From the NCBI RefSeq assembly GCF_015751905.1, contig NZ_JADOUF010000001.1, positions 3,782,001 to 3,846,000 of the forward strand: a stretch of 64,000 nt of DNA. Reading direction: 5' to 3'. The position numbers were made by a program, and so were the translations under genes. Each line of letters starts with the position of its first letter. The stretch's first letter is position 1. Below the pieces are notes generated by a model, which ran no database searches, was not told the origin of the DNA, and was given only the letters and a program-made list of their open reading frames with translations. This document shows, piece by piece, positions 7,717 to 16,425 of this stretch. This DNA is from Longispora fulva (GTDB lineage Bacteria > Actinomycetota > Actinomycetes > Mycobacteriales > Micromonosporaceae).

Positions 7717-10481
7717 GGCCTGACCGTACCGTGCACGGCCAGTTCCGAGGCGGATACGACGGTGCACGCCGAGAACGCGCCGGGGCACGCGCCGCCCGCG
7801 TCGACGAGCTGGTTGCCGGCCATCGTGAACCGCAGCCACCGGACCCCGGCGCCCGACCCGGGGGCGAGCGGCACGGCGTTGGGCCGGTTGCGGTCGGCCA
7901 CCCCGAAGTGCCCGGCCGCGGCCGCGCGCCAGGTGACGCCGTCGGCCGAGGTCTCCAGCCGGTAGTCGCCGACCGAGCCACTCGGGCCGACCCCGCAGGC
8001 CGCCGCCGGGTCGACCGTGACCTCGGTGACGTCCACCGTCTCCGGCAGCCGGAACGTCATGGCGCGCGGTTCGATCCCGCCCGGTGCTTCCTTGGCGTCG
8101 GTGACCCAGCCGTCGCCGAGGGACTGGTCGAGCATCGCGGCCGGGCCGCAGCCGTCGGCGGTCAGGTCGTCGCCGGTGGACGCGGTCACCGCCGCGCCGC
8201 CGGAGGTCGCCGCCCAGTTCCGGCGGAGCGCCCAGTCGCGGGAGTTGGGCCCGGCCGCCACGGTCTGCGGGCCGCCGTCGCGGTCGTAGCCGGGCGCGGT
8301 GGCGGAGACCGCCGGGTAGGTGCCGGGGCGGATGCCGTGCACCGTGTACCGGCCATCGCCGTCGGCCACCGCCACGTAGCCGCCGGCGAAGGTGGCGCGG
8401 TGTCCGCCGAACAGCACGGTCGCGCCCGGCAGCGGCTTCCCGGTCACGGCGTCGGTCACCGCCCCCGACAGGGCGCCCGCTGTCCTGAGGGGCGGCGGGG
8501 TGCTGAAGTCCGCCGTCGGCGCGGTGTCGTCCACGTCGAACGTGCCGGCGAACCAGCCCATCCCGCGCGCCGCGAACACCTTCCAGATCGCCGCGGTGTT
8601 CCGGCCGCCGGAGACCAGGTGGTCGGCGCGCAGGATCGCGTTGCGCTCGTCGAGGAACGACGGGTCGGCCGGGGAGAGTTCCATGGCCCGGGTGACCAGG
8701 TTGCGGGTCAGCGTCGCACCGAGCGCGGTGCGCAGGTCCCACAGGGTCTCGGCCCAGATCTCGCCGTCGGCGTGCGACTCCGGCCGGCCGGCGATCCTCG
8801 TGTACTGGCCGTAGGTGTAGCCGCCCTTCGGACACGCCTTCGTCGGCTCGCCGGGCCGGCAGTCCAGCGGCTGGGTGCGGATGGCGTCGGTGCCGTGGCT
8901 CATGTAGCGGCCGATGGCGACCTCCCCGTCGGCGGCCGTGTCGGGCACGTCGCCCTGGCTGACGAGCAGGTCCATCGCGTACCAGTCGCTCCACGCCTCG
9001 CCCATGGCCGTGGCCTGCAACCCGCCGATGGTCGACACCCCGTTGACATCGCTGACCAGCCGGTTGGACAGCCCGTGGGTGTACTCGTGGTAGACGATGT
9101 CGGCCACGTCGCCGGAGTTGGCCGCGACGTACGGGTCGCCCTCGAACAGGTACATCCGCATCCGGGGCGGGGTGCCGTCCGGGTACGTGGACATGTTGGC
9201 GTTGTTGCGGTGGTCGTCGTCGGGCAGGCCGTCGCGGGTGGCCGCGCCGTCGAGGGCCGCGATCTGCACCGCGTCGCCGTCGCGGGCGTCGAAGTTGCCG
9301 GCCGCGCGGGAGAAGCCGATCGGCGCGGCGGCCAGGTGGTCGTGGAAGACCCCGGCGAAGTAGAGCAGCTGGACGGCGTTCTGCGGGGCGTTGGTCTGCC
9401 AGGACCGGGCCCTGGCGGGATCCCAGGTGCACGGGTACGCCGCCGCGCACGGCGCGCCGACCGCCCTGGTGAGATCGTGGAACGGGTAATGGAACCGGCC
9501 GGGCGAGCTGGGACGCACCTCCTCGGCCGGGGCTGCGGTGTCGTCGTCGTCCAGGTCGAGGTAGACGTGCGCGACGTCGCCGGACAGGGTCCGCGCGCCG
9601 GCCGGCAGCCAGCCGGGGCCGGTCAGGTCCCGGACCTGCTGTTTCCCGCCGGTCGGCGCGCCCGGGTGGCGGTCCCAGGCCAGGCCCGTGTCGTGTTGTT
9701 CGAGGTCGCGGCGCAGCAGCACCCGTCCGGTGTCGGCGTCGATGACGTGCAGGAAACCTTCGGCGTACCGGGTGACCTGCCAACCGAGCCGGGGACCCTC
9801 GGCCGTGGGGAACACGACGAGCTGGGCGGAACTGCCCGGCCCCCGCCCGGGGGCGGCGTGGGACGGCGCGTCGCGGGTCGCCGCGGACCGGGCGTCCGCG
9901 GCCGTCAGCCGGGGCTTCGGGAGGCTGGCGGGCAGCAGCCGGACCGGGGAGCCGTCGACCTGGGCCAGCCGGCCGTCGCGGCTGACGTGCGCGCGGACCC
10001 CGTTGCCGAACACCGGCACCGCCCCGACGTGCTGGGTGAAGCTCAGGTGGTGGGTGCCCTCGGGGTCGGTGTACGCGCGGCGCAAGGTCAGCGCGGCCAC
10101 CTCCCGCGCGGACAGTCCGAACAGGTCCGGGTGGTCGCGCAGGTAACCGAGGGCGACGGCGGCTGGCTCGGCGCGGCCAGGGTCGGTGAGGAAGCCGTCG
10201 AGGGGGGCGACGAGGCGGGGGGTACCCGTCAACGGGTCGATCTCGACGGGAGCCGGGCCGGTGCGCGCGGTGGTGGACTCCGGGCGGGGGGCGGTGCGGC
10301 GGGCGTCGAAGTTGGCGGGCCGGCCCGTGTCCGGCGCGGGATCGGAGGTGCCGGGGGCCAGCCCGGGCGCGCCGGGGACGGCCGGAGGCGCGGCGCTGAC
10401 CGGGGGCGCGGACAGGGTCGCGCCGAGGAGGGCTGTGGCCAGCTGGGCGACGACCGCCCGCCGCATCCAGGGTGTACGCAT
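7713..10481 (-). CDS. Secreted M36 (fungalysin) metallopeptidase with CarboxypepD_reg-like and discoidin-like domains
   Basis: 922 residues from ATG 10481, chosen because a signal peptide (MRTPWMRRAVVAQLATALLG... to SAAPP) follows. A FTP/PepSY-like propeptide region (about 80-250) precedes the M36 catalytic domain. The zinc motif is HEYTH at 465-469, followed by the family-typical GLSNRL and, further on, EAWSDWYAMD (third zinc ligand Glu). After the catalytic domain comes a carboxypeptidase-regulatory-like beta domain (AVTDAVTGKPLPGATVLF). A discoidin-like C-terminal domain of about 150 residues ends the protein. It should be exported as a zymogen and digest extracellular protein. Confidence 0.92.
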   Translation of the reverse strand: MRTPWMRRAVVAQLATALLGATLSAPPVSAAPPAVPGAPGLAPGTSDPAPDTGRPANFDARRTAPRPESTTARTGPAPVEIDPLTGTPRLVAPLDGFLTDPGRAEPAAVALGYLRDHPDLFGLSAREVAALTLRRAYTDPEGTHHLSFTQHVGAVPVFGNGVRAHVSRDGRLAQVDGSPVRLLPASLPKPRLTAADARSAATRDAPSHAAPGRGPGSSAQLVVFPTAEGPRLGWQVTRYAEGFLHVIDADTGRVLLRRDLEQHDTGLAWDRHPGAPTGGKQQVRDLTGPGWLPAGARTLSGDVAHVYLDLDDDDTAAPAEEVRPSSPGRFHYPFHDLTRAVGAPCAAAYPCTWDPARARSWQTNAPQNAVQLLYFAGVFHDHLAAAPIGFSRAAGNFDARDGDAVQIAALDGAATRDGLPDDDHRNNANMSTYPDGTPPRMRMYLFEGDPYVAANSGDVADIVYHEYTHGLSNRLVSDVNGVSTIGGLQATAMGEAWSDWYAMDLLVSQGDVPDTAADGEVAIGRYMSHGTDAIRTQPLDCRPGEPTKACPKGGYTYGQYTRIAGRPESHADGEIWAETLWDLRTALGATLTRNLVTRAMELSPADPSFLDERNAILRADHLVSGGRNTAAIWKVFAARGMGWFAGTFDVDDTAPTADFSTPPPLRTAGALSGAVTDAVTGKPLPGATVLFGGHRATFAGGYVAVADGDGRYTVHGIRPGTYPAVSATAPGYDRDGGPQTVAAGPNSRDWALRRNWAATSGGAAVTASTGDDLTADGCGPAAMLDQSLGDGWVTDAKEAPGGIEPRAMTFRLPETVDVTEVTVDPAAACGVGPSGSVGDYRLETSADGVTWRAAAAGHFGVADRNRPNAVPLAPGSGAGVRWLRFTMAGNQLVDAGGACPGAFSACTVVSASELAVHGTVRP

Positions 10482-10638
10482 TGCGCCTCCTCGTCCGGTT
10501 TTGCCCACTCTACGACCGGAGAGCCGTGGCGACCGGAGCGAACACGCGGGACGGCGCCCCGGGCCCACCCCGGCCGCCGCGTCGGCGCTGTCCAGCGTTC
10601 CGCGCCGTGACCCCTGGCGTGCGGCGTAGAAAAGGGGG

Positions 10639-11265
10639 GTGAGATACCGCGACCGCGAACACGCCGGGCTCGTCCTGGCCGAACTCGTGGCCGTCGAGGC
10701 CGACCTGGGCGCGGACCCCCTGGTCCTCGGGCTGGTCCGGGGCGGGGTGCCCGTGGCCGCCGCCCTGGCCGGGGCGCTCCGGCTGCCCCTGGACGCCCTG
10801 GTGGTCCGCAAGCTCGGCGTCCCGGGGGCCCCGGAGGTGGCGTTCGGCGCGCTCGGGCCGGCCGGGGTGCGGGTGATCAACGACGACATCGCGATCCACC
10901 TGGACGACCGGGAGATGGCCGCCGTCGAGCACCGGGAGGCCGTCGAGCTGGTCCGCCGCGAGGAGCTCTACCGGGCCGGTCGCCCGGCGCCGGAGCTGAA
11001 GGGCCGCACCGCGCTGATCGTCGACGACGGGCTGGCCACCGGGGCCACGGCCCGGGCCGCCGTCGCGGTGGCCCGGCTGCTGGGCGCGGACCGGGTGCTG
11101 GTCGCCGCGCCGGTCGGGTCGCCGGAGGCGGTGGACCTGGTGGCCGGGGAGGCCGACGGGGTGGTGTGCCCCGAGGTGCCGGCCCGGTTCATGGCCGTGG
11201 GCCTGTCCTACGCCGACTTCGGCCAGGTCCCGGACACGGAGGTGCTCCGACTGCTGGCCGGCTAG
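10639..11265 (+). CDS. Phosphoribosyltransferase family protein
   Basis: 208 residues from GTG 10639, preceded by an AAAGGGGGG stretch that can serve as ribosome site. The PRPP-binding loop ALIVDDGLATGATARA (125-140) and the pyrophosphate loop LVRGGVPVA (32-40) define a type I phosphoribosyltransferase. The insertion between them (VAFGALGPAGVRVINDD) is typical of the actinobacterial stand-alone group, whose base substrate is not known. Its TAG stop overlaps the TAG stop of the convergent ASCH gene within the palindrome CTAG. Confidence 0.88.
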   Translation: MRYRDREHAGLVLAELVAVEADLGADPLVLGLVRGGVPVAAALAGALRLPLDALVVRKLGVPGAPEVAFGALGPAGVRVINDDIAIHLDDREMAAVEHREAVELVRREELYRAGRPAPELKGRTALIVDDGLATGATARAAVAVARLLGADRVLVAAPVGSPEAVDLVAGEADGVVCPEVPARFMAVGLSYADFGQVPDTEVLRLLAG

Positions 11266-11654
11266 ACCAGGCGGAACCGGACGCACACCACCCGGGACTG
11301 GTCGTCGACGTCCTGGCCGCGCTTGGCCCAGTACTCCTCGCACTCGCGCCGCCAGTCGTCCACCGACGCGAACCCCTCCCCCAGCGCCTCGACGAACTCC
11401 CAGGTCACCTGGCCGAGCCGGGTCAGCTCCACCGCGGTCACCTCGACCTCGGCGACCCGGTCGCCCACGTCGTCGACGAGCACGAGCCGCTCCCCGACCT
11501 GCTCGGGCTTCTCGGACTCGTCCAGGTAGTCGAGGTCCAGCAGCCCGGCGGTGGCGCGCTTGCTGCCGAGCAGGACCAGGGCGTTCAGCCGGGTGCGCAG
11601 GTCACCGGCCGTGCCGAGGTCCAGGGTGCGCAGTCCGTCGATTCTCCCCCACAT
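11262..11654 (-). CDS. ASCH domain protein
   Basis: 130 residues. It has the ASCH (PUA-like beta-barrel) pattern: LNALVLLGSKRATAGLL near the N-terminus, GERLVLVDDVGDRVAEVEVT in the middle and the WEFVEALGEGFASVDDWRREC helix with a C-terminal RVVCVRFRLV strand. ASCH proteins bind RNA or modified nucleosides, and a few are amidohydrolases or nucleases, so a precise role cannot be assigned. It may form an operon with the upstream acetyltransferase gene (6 bp gap, same strand). Confidence 0.85.
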   Translation of the reverse strand: MWGRIDGLRTLDLGTAGDLRTRLNALVLLGSKRATAGLLDLDYLDESEKPEQVGERLVLVDDVGDRVAEVEVTAVELTRLGQVTWEFVEALGEGFASVDDWRRECEEYWAKRGQDVDDQSRVVCVRFRLV

Positions 11655-11660
11655 GGCTCG

Positions 11661-12434
11661 TCAGCCTACGGGAGCGGCCACGGTCGGGACACGGTCCAGT
11701 GCGAACCCGAACTCCCTTGTGTACGTGTCGAGAACCTCCCCGCCCGACAGCACCCGTTCGACCCGGTCGTCGCCAGTGGTGTGGATCAGGGTGTCGCCGC
11801 TGAGGGTGACCCGGCCGGTGTCGGTCAGCCGGGAGCACACCAGTGACCGGGTGAAGTGCGAGTCGGGGGACGTCTGCTGCCACCAGCACGTCGGGGCGAA
11901 GTCGGCGAGGTCGCGGGGCCGGGCCTCGAGCCGGTACTCCCCGCGGCCGTCGCGGAGCACGTCGGTGTCGCCGAACGCCGCCGGCACCAGTCGGAACACA
12001 CCGTCCGGGTCGGCCTGGTCGCCGGGGAAGTCCAGGCTGAGCGGGTAGTGGCTGTGCCGGCCGAACCCGACGTCGGCGAGCCACGGCCCATCGGCCTCGA
12101 CCCGCAGCGCCAGGTGGTCGAACGGCGGCCCGAGCCCGTCGCGGCCGTGCACCGAGGCCGCCAGCAGGGTGACGGGGAAGCCCAGGCCGGTGAGCAGGGC
12201 GGCGAACAGGCCGTTGAGTTCGTAGCAGAAGCCGCCGCGCCTCCGGGTGACGATCTTGTCGTAGAGGGCGTCCTCGTCGAGGCTGATCGGCTCGCCGAGG
12301 TGGATGCTCAGGTTCTCGAAGGGAACGGCGCGCAGGTGCCGCACGTGCAGCTCCCGCAGCGCCGCCCCGTCGACCCGCTCGGGGCGGGCCGCGTCGATCC
12401 GGTGCAGGTACGCGTCGATCTGTCGCTCGTCCAC
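11661..12434 (-). CDS. nat: Arylamine N-acetyltransferase
   Basis: 257 residues. NAT enzymes move acetyl from acetyl-CoA to arylamines or hydrazines, or act as amide synthases in antibiotic pathways. The catalytic triad is visible: Cys70 in RRGGFCYELN, His107 in PFDHLALRV and Asp121 in LADVGFG. The N-terminal VPFENLSIHLG strand is also family-typical. Length matches bacterial NAT. The ASCH gene follows closely on the same strand. No ansamycin-type genes surround it, so a detoxifying or housekeeping role is more likely than a biosynthetic one. Confidence 0.93.
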   Translation of the reverse strand: MDERQIDAYLHRIDAARPERVDGAALRELHVRHLRAVPFENLSIHLGEPISLDEDALYDKIVTRRRGGFCYELNGLFAALLTGLGFPVTLLAASVHGRDGLGPPFDHLALRVEADGPWLADVGFGRHSHYPLSLDFPGDQADPDGVFRLVPAAFGDTDVLRDGRGEYRLEARPRDLADFAPTCWWQQTSPDSHFTRSLVCSRLTDTGRVTLSGDTLIHTTGDDRVERVLSGGEVLDTYTREFGFALDRVPTVAAPVG

Positions 12435-12443
12435 CTGATCATG

Positions 12444-12590
12444 CTAGGCGGGCCGGCGCCCGGGCACACCGAAAGGACCCGGTCTCTCGGCGCTGACCAG
12501 CCGGAGGGTCAGCGCGACCGGGGGCACCTGCCGGGTCCCGGTCAGCACGAGCCGGGCGACCAGGGACTCGCGACCCCTGGGCACCGTCAC
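12444..12590 (-). CDS. Possible short coding fragment of unknown function
   Basis: A 48-residue frame from GTG 12590 with strongly GC-biased third codon positions and alternating hydrophobic residues (SLVARLVLTGTR, VALTLRLVSAE), as in a beta-rich protein. A longer in-frame start exists at 12665, but that upstream part looks unlike coding sequence. It could be the tail of a decayed gene. I do not recognise it. The remaining sequence up to 12,840 shows nothing else I can support. Confidence 0.25.
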   Translation of the reverse strand: MTVPRGRESLVARLVLTGTRQVPPVALTLRLVSAERPGPFGVPGRRPA

Positions 12591-12844
12591 GGGCGGCCAC
12601 CGTCGCGTCCAGCGCCCCCGAGGCGCTGGCGTGCGCGGCGCGCGACGGACTCGTCCATCGCCCACCTCCCCCGTCGGACGCGCCGCCCGTGCGACGCGTC
12701 CGCCAGTCTGCCGGGAGCCGCTTACATCTGACTTACACGGAGATCCGCCATCCGTTTTCGCACCATCTGGGCGGTCGCGACATCATTCACCGTCGCGTGG
12801 GGACACGTTGCCCACTCATTCATCCCTTGTGGACTAAACCTCCA

Positions 12845-12874
12845 TTGACATTGATGTCCGTACATCGCTAACTT
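12845..12874 (+). promoter_or_regulatory. Sigma-70-type promoter for the methyltransferase gene
   Basis: A perfect TTGACA at 12845-12850 and TAACTT at 12869-12874 are separated by 18 bp, in a locally AT-rich stretch unusual for this genome. Transcription would begin near 12881, giving a leader of about 47 bases with a GGAAGGA ribosome site before ATG 12928. Confidence 0.55.
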
Positions 12875-12927
12875 GCGCTGTCGGTGCCCGAAGCCACGAC
12901 GCCGGCCATGACCCTCTCGGAAGGACC

Positions 12928-13983
12928 ATGACGTTGCGCCTGGAGAATGCGAACCCGCTCACGCCCGACGACCTGACGCTCCTACTGTTCGGTGCGGCCG
13001 CGTTTCAGCAGCTCAGGGCAGGTTGCGAGCTCGGCCTCTTCGAGCTGCTGCACGCCGAACCGGGACGGACCCGCGACGAGATCGCCCGCCGCCTCGGTCT
13101 CGCCGACCGCGCCGTGGACACCCTGCTGCTCGGCACCACGAGCCTGCGGCTGACGACACTGGCCGCCGGCTCGTACAGCAACTGCGCGGTCGTGGACGCC
13201 CTGTTCGCCTCGGGCGACTGGGGCCGGTTCGCCGACGTGGTCGGCTTCGAGCAGTACGTGGTCTACGCCGGCCAGGCCGACTACACCGAGTCACTGCGCG
13301 ACAACACCAACATCGGGTTGCGCCGGGTGCCCGGCGAGGGACCGGACCTCTACCACCGGCTCGCCGAGGACCCGTTCCTCGGCGGGGTGTTCTACCGGTA
13401 CATGCGGTCGTGGTCGGAGCTCGCCAACCGTTCGCTCACCGAGCGGGTCGACTTCGACTCCGTCAGCCGGGTGCTGGACATGGGCGGCGGCGACGGGGTG
13501 AACGCCCTCGCGCTGGCCGAGGCCCACCCGCACCTGTTCGTCACCGTCGTCGACCTGCCAGAGAACCTGCACGTCGCCCGGGGCCGGATCGCGGCGGCCG
13601 GGCTCGCCGACCGGGTGTCGGTGTACGCCGCGGACATGTTCACCGACCCGCTGCCCGGCGGCCACGACTGCGTGCTGTTCTCCCACCAGCTCGTCATCTG
13701 GACCCCGGAGGAGAACGTCGCCCTGCTCCGCCGCGCGCACGAGGCCCTCGAGCCCGGCGGCCGGGTGGTCATCTTCAGCTCGATGTCCCGCGACGACGGG
13801 ACCGGCCCGGTGATGGCGGCCCTCGACAGCGTCTACTTCACGGCCATCCCGGCCGAGGGCGGCATGATCTACCCCGCCGGGCGGTACCTGGAGTGGACGA
13901 AGGAGGCCGGCTTCGACAACGCGGCGTTCACCGACTGCTCGGCCTGGACCCCGCACGGCATCGTCCAGGCCACCCGCGCCTGA
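12928..13983 (+). CDS. Family 2 (plant COMT-like) O-methyltransferase
   Basis: 351 residues. An N-terminal winged-helix dimerisation domain (about 20-110) leads into the SAM-binding domain. That domain has VLDMGGGDGVNALALA (about 187-202), VVDLPENLHVARGRI, the DMFTDPLPGGHDCVLFSH segment and LEPGGRVVIFSS. This is the methyltransf_2 layout used for O- or N-methylation in secondary metabolism. The catalytic base expected near the acceptor helix is not obvious, so the acceptor is unknown. It stands alone with its own promoter and a hairpin after the stop, which suggests independent control. Confidence 0.87.
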   Translation: MTLRLENANPLTPDDLTLLLFGAAAFQQLRAGCELGLFELLHAEPGRTRDEIARRLGLADRAVDTLLLGTTSLRLTTLAAGSYSNCAVVDALFASGDWGRFADVVGFEQYVVYAGQADYTESLRDNTNIGLRRVPGEGPDLYHRLAEDPFLGGVFYRYMRSWSELANRSLTERVDFDSVSRVLDMGGGDGVNALALAEAHPHLFVTVVDLPENLHVARGRIAAAGLADRVSVYAADMFTDPLPGGHDCVLFSHQLVIWTPEENVALLRRAHEALEPGGRVVIFSSMSRDDGTGPVMAALDSVYFTAIPAEGGMIYPAGRYLEWTKEAGFDNAAFTDCSAWTPHGIVQATRA

Positions 13984-13989
13984 CGCGAC

Positions 13990-14019
13990 GTGGGCGGCCG
14001 GATCTCCCCGACCGCCCAC
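13990..14019 (+). terminator. Hairpin after the methyltransferase gene
   Basis: An 8-bp perfect inverted repeat (GTGGGCGG / CCGCCCAC) with a 14-base loop sits seven bases after the stop codon. There is no clear U-tract, so it may act in a factor-assisted way or serve the convergent gene at 14,117 as well. Confidence 0.45.
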
Positions 14020-14116
14020 AAACCCGTTCCTCCGGTTACGGAGGAGACCGACCCGCCAGCGTCGGCCCACGGCGGCGTGGTCCCGGGTCCCCTGCCCGGG
14101 GACGCCCGCACGGGGA

Positions 14117-14488
14117 TCAGGGATTGAGACCCGACGCGCACGGTTCGTCGCTGTGGAAGGTCAGGAAGTCGCTGCGCACCCAGCCGATGACCCCGGTGCT
14201 GATGTCGGTCAGGTAGGTCCAGTACGCGCCGTTGTCAGCCACCGCCTCACACCGGTAGCGCAGCGCGTCCTCCGGAGTCGCGAGGCCGAGCCGGCCGCAC
14301 TGCACGCCGTTGCCGTTGCGGATGTTGACGGTCTGGGTCGCCGAGTTGCCGTACTCGCCCTCCTGGTTCACCGGCTGCCAGCCGCAGTGGGTCTGTCTCG
14401 ACTCGGCCTGGGCTGGTGCGGCCAGCCCCGTGCCGGCGATCAGCGCGGTGCAGGCGACCGCCAGCGCGTACCTGGAAATCGTTCTCAT
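14117..14488 (-). CDS. Small secreted SH3-like protein
   Basis: 123 residues with a clear signal peptide (MRTISRYALAVACTALIAGT..., cleavage near AQA-ES at about 28). The mature part has six cysteines, in TQTVNIRNGNGVQCG, RYRCEAV and EPCASG among others, and a VRSDFLTF ending. Both are typical of bacterial SH3b-like secreted proteins that touch peptidoglycan or other surface polymers. Function is unknown. Its codon use matches the neighbourhood. Confidence 0.75.
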   Translation of the reverse strand: MRTISRYALAVACTALIAGTGLAAPAQAESRQTHCGWQPVNQEGEYGNSATQTVNIRNGNGVQCGRLGLATPEDALRYRCEAVADNGAYWTYLTDISTGVIGWVRSDFLTFHSDEPCASGLNP

Positions 14489-14603
14489 CTCGTCCCCCGT
14501 GATGCGGTTCCCTACAGGTCACTCCATCGTGGGACAACCGGGCGGCCGCCGTCCCCAACTTGGGGATACCGCAATGCCCGGGCTTCGCGCGTGATAAACG
14601 ACA

Positions 14604-14627
14604 GGGCGGCCCCGTCAGGGACCGCCC
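14604..14627 (-). terminator. Hairpin after the small helical secreted protein gene
   Basis: On the minus strand a GGGCGG/CCGCCC stem with an inner CCC/GGG extension and a short TGAC loop lies 18 bases after the stop at 14,645. It is followed by a TGTCGTTTATC tract, so it fits an intrinsic terminator. Confidence 0.6.
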
Positions 14628-14644
14628 ACGCGCCGTGCCGGTGA

Positions 14645-15025
14645 CTACTTGGCCGCGAAACCGTGGTCCGTGCACCAGGTGACGGCCTTGTCGACCTTCG
14701 TCTTGCGGGTCTCGATCTTCGTGGCCGCCTCGGTGCGCTTGGTCGCGGCCTTGTCGAGCTTGTCCGCCTTCTTCGTGTTCCCGGCGGCCCGGGCCTTGGC
14801 GGCCTCCGCCTTGATCCACGTCACCGAGCCGCGCTGGTTGGCGTCGCCGTTGATGATGGCCAGCCGGTCGTCGAGCACCGGCCGCAGGTCCTGGGCGAGC
14901 TTGCAGCCCTTGGCGTCGAGGGTGATCGGCTTGTCCCCGGCGCCGGGGCCGGCCACCGCCGGGAGAGCGGCCCCGCCGAGCACGACCAGCGCCGTGCCGC
15001 CGATGATCGCCAACTTCTTGTACAT
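14645..15025 (-). CDS. Small secreted helical protein
   Basis: 126 residues from ATG 15025, where a signal peptide begins (MYKKLAIIGGTALVVLGGAALPAVAG). An in-frame start at 15100 would bury it. The mature chain is lysine-rich and helical, with a repeated A/K-rich central part (KADKLDKAATKRTEAATKIE), one Cys near each end (AKGCKLAQ, VTWCTDH) and no recognisable catalytic motif. The two cysteines could form a disulfide. I do not recognise the family. It lies just downstream of the two-component pair on the same strand, so it might be one of its outputs; that is inference. Confidence 0.65.
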   Translation of the reverse strand: MYKKLAIIGGTALVVLGGAALPAVAGPGAGDKPITLDAKGCKLAQDLRPVLDDRLAIINGDANQRGSVTWIKAEAAKARAAGNTKKADKLDKAATKRTEAATKIETRKTKVDKAVTWCTDHGFAAK

Positions 15026-15106
15026 CGTGTGCTCCTCGTCGTCCGACGCCGGTCCGCACCGGCGCACCCCGAACGCTAGAGACGTTCCTTGGGGAAACAC
15101 TGGGAG

Positions 15107-16423
15107 TCAGGGGCCGATCCTGAGCCAGTCCACCGGCGCCGGCCCGCCCGACTCGGGGATCCTGACCTGGAACCGGGCCCCGCCGCCGGGCTCCCCGCCG
15201 ATCGTGACGGTCCCCCGGTGCAGCTCCGCCACCTCCGCCACCAGCGTCAGGCCCAGACCCGAGCCGGGACTGTCCGCGCGGCGGTGGAACCGCTCGAACA
15301 CGCCCACCCGGTCCTCCTGCGGGACACCGTGGCCGGAGTCGGACACCGTGAGGGTCGCCGCGCCGTCCGCCGCGGCGACGGTCACCGTGACGGGCGCGGC
15401 GCCGTGCAGGACGGCGTTGTCGAGCAGGTTGTCCAGGGTCATCCGGATGCCGTCCGGCCAGCAGTCCGCCGGTACCGGCCCGTCGGTCTCCAGCCGGAAC
15501 TCCGCCCCCGGGTGCCGGGAGCCCGCCGAGTGCACGGCCGCCCCGGCAATCTCCACCAGGTCGGTCCGCACGAACTGCTCCGGCTGGGCCAGCTCGGCGT
15601 GCGTCAGGGCGCGCAGGACACTGAGCAGGCCGAGCAGCCGCGCGTGCTCCGCCGACAGGTCGGAGAGCACCTCGCCGCGTTCCGGCTCGGACAGCCGGGG
15701 GTGGCCGAGCAGCTCCAGGTTGGTGCGCATACTGGTCAGCGGGGTGCGCAGCTCGTGAGCCGCCGCCGCCGCGAACGACCGGGCGGCCTTCAGCGCGTGC
15801 GCCGTACGGGCCTGCTGGGCGTCGCGCTGGGCCAGGCTGGCGTCCAGGGCCCTGGCCACGTCGTCGACCTCGGCGACCCCGGTGACCAGGTCGGTCCGCT
15901 GCCCGGGGGTCGCGCCCGCCACCGCCGCGCGCCGCTGGAGCCGGCGCAGCGGCCGGGTCGCCGCGCTGCCGAGGGCGAACCCGGCCAGGGCCGCGATCGG
16001 CACCGACAGGCCGGCGACGGCGAACATCCGGCGGCGCTGCTGGCCGAGCCGGTTGGTCAGGGCGGAGTTGGGTTCCAGAGCGTAGACCCGGCGGTCGTCG
16101 CCGGGCATGACGGCGTACCCGCGCCACAGCTCGCCGGCGCTGGTCAGCGTGAACGGCCCGGCCCGGTTGGGCAGCCGCCCCCCGGCGGGCACGTCCCCGA
16201 CCGCGCGCTCCCCCGCCCGGGTACTGATGATCACGCCGCCCTCGCCGACCAGGCCGTCGACCTTGGGAGCCGCTGCCACGGCCACGGCCCGGTCGTGCAG
16301 CCGGTCGTCGCGTTCGAGTTTCAGGTCGGCGCGCAGCCAGGCGAGCAGCCCGAAGCTGGACACCAGCACCAGGACGGGCACGGCGACGGCCGCGAGCAGG
16401 GCGAACCGGGTGGACAGGCGCAT
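15107..16423 (-). CDS. Sensor histidine kinase of an OmpR-type two-component system
   Basis: 438 residues. TM1 (about 8-30), an extracellular sensor of about 100 residues, TM2 (about 133-154), a HAMP domain (about 155-207), a HisKA domain with the phospho-acceptor His223 in AAAHELRTPLTSM, and a HATPase_c domain follow in order. The ATPase carries the N box (DNLLDNAVLHG), the G1 box (SDSGHGVPQED) and the G2 box (GSGLGLTLV). It should autophosphorylate and pass phosphate to the response regulator encoded 2 bp upstream. The signal is unknown. Confidence 0.93.
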   Translation of the reverse strand: MRLSTRFALLAAVAVPVLVLVSSFGLLAWLRADLKLERDDRLHDRAVAVAAAPKVDGLVGEGGVIISTRAGERAVGDVPAGGRLPNRAGPFTLTSAGELWRGYAVMPGDDRRVYALEPNSALTNRLGQQRRRMFAVAGLSVPIAALAGFALGSAATRPLRRLQRRAAVAGATPGQRTDLVTGVAEVDDVARALDASLAQRDAQQARTAHALKAARSFAAAAAHELRTPLTSMRTNLELLGHPRLSEPERGEVLSDLSAEHARLLGLLSVLRALTHAELAQPEQFVRTDLVEIAGAAVHSAGSRHPGAEFRLETDGPVPADCWPDGIRMTLDNLLDNAVLHGAAPVTVTVAAADGAATLTVSDSGHGVPQEDRVGVFERFHRRADSPGSGLGLTLVAEVAELHRGTVTIGGEPGGGARFQVRIPESGGPAPVDWLRIGP

Positions 16424-16425
16424 GG

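Noticed and set aside
7590-10610. A 1,006-codon plus-strand frame opposite the M36 peptidase
   Set aside because: It is a shadow frame rich in Gly, Arg and Val with no domain. The minus-strand frame carries the full peptidase.
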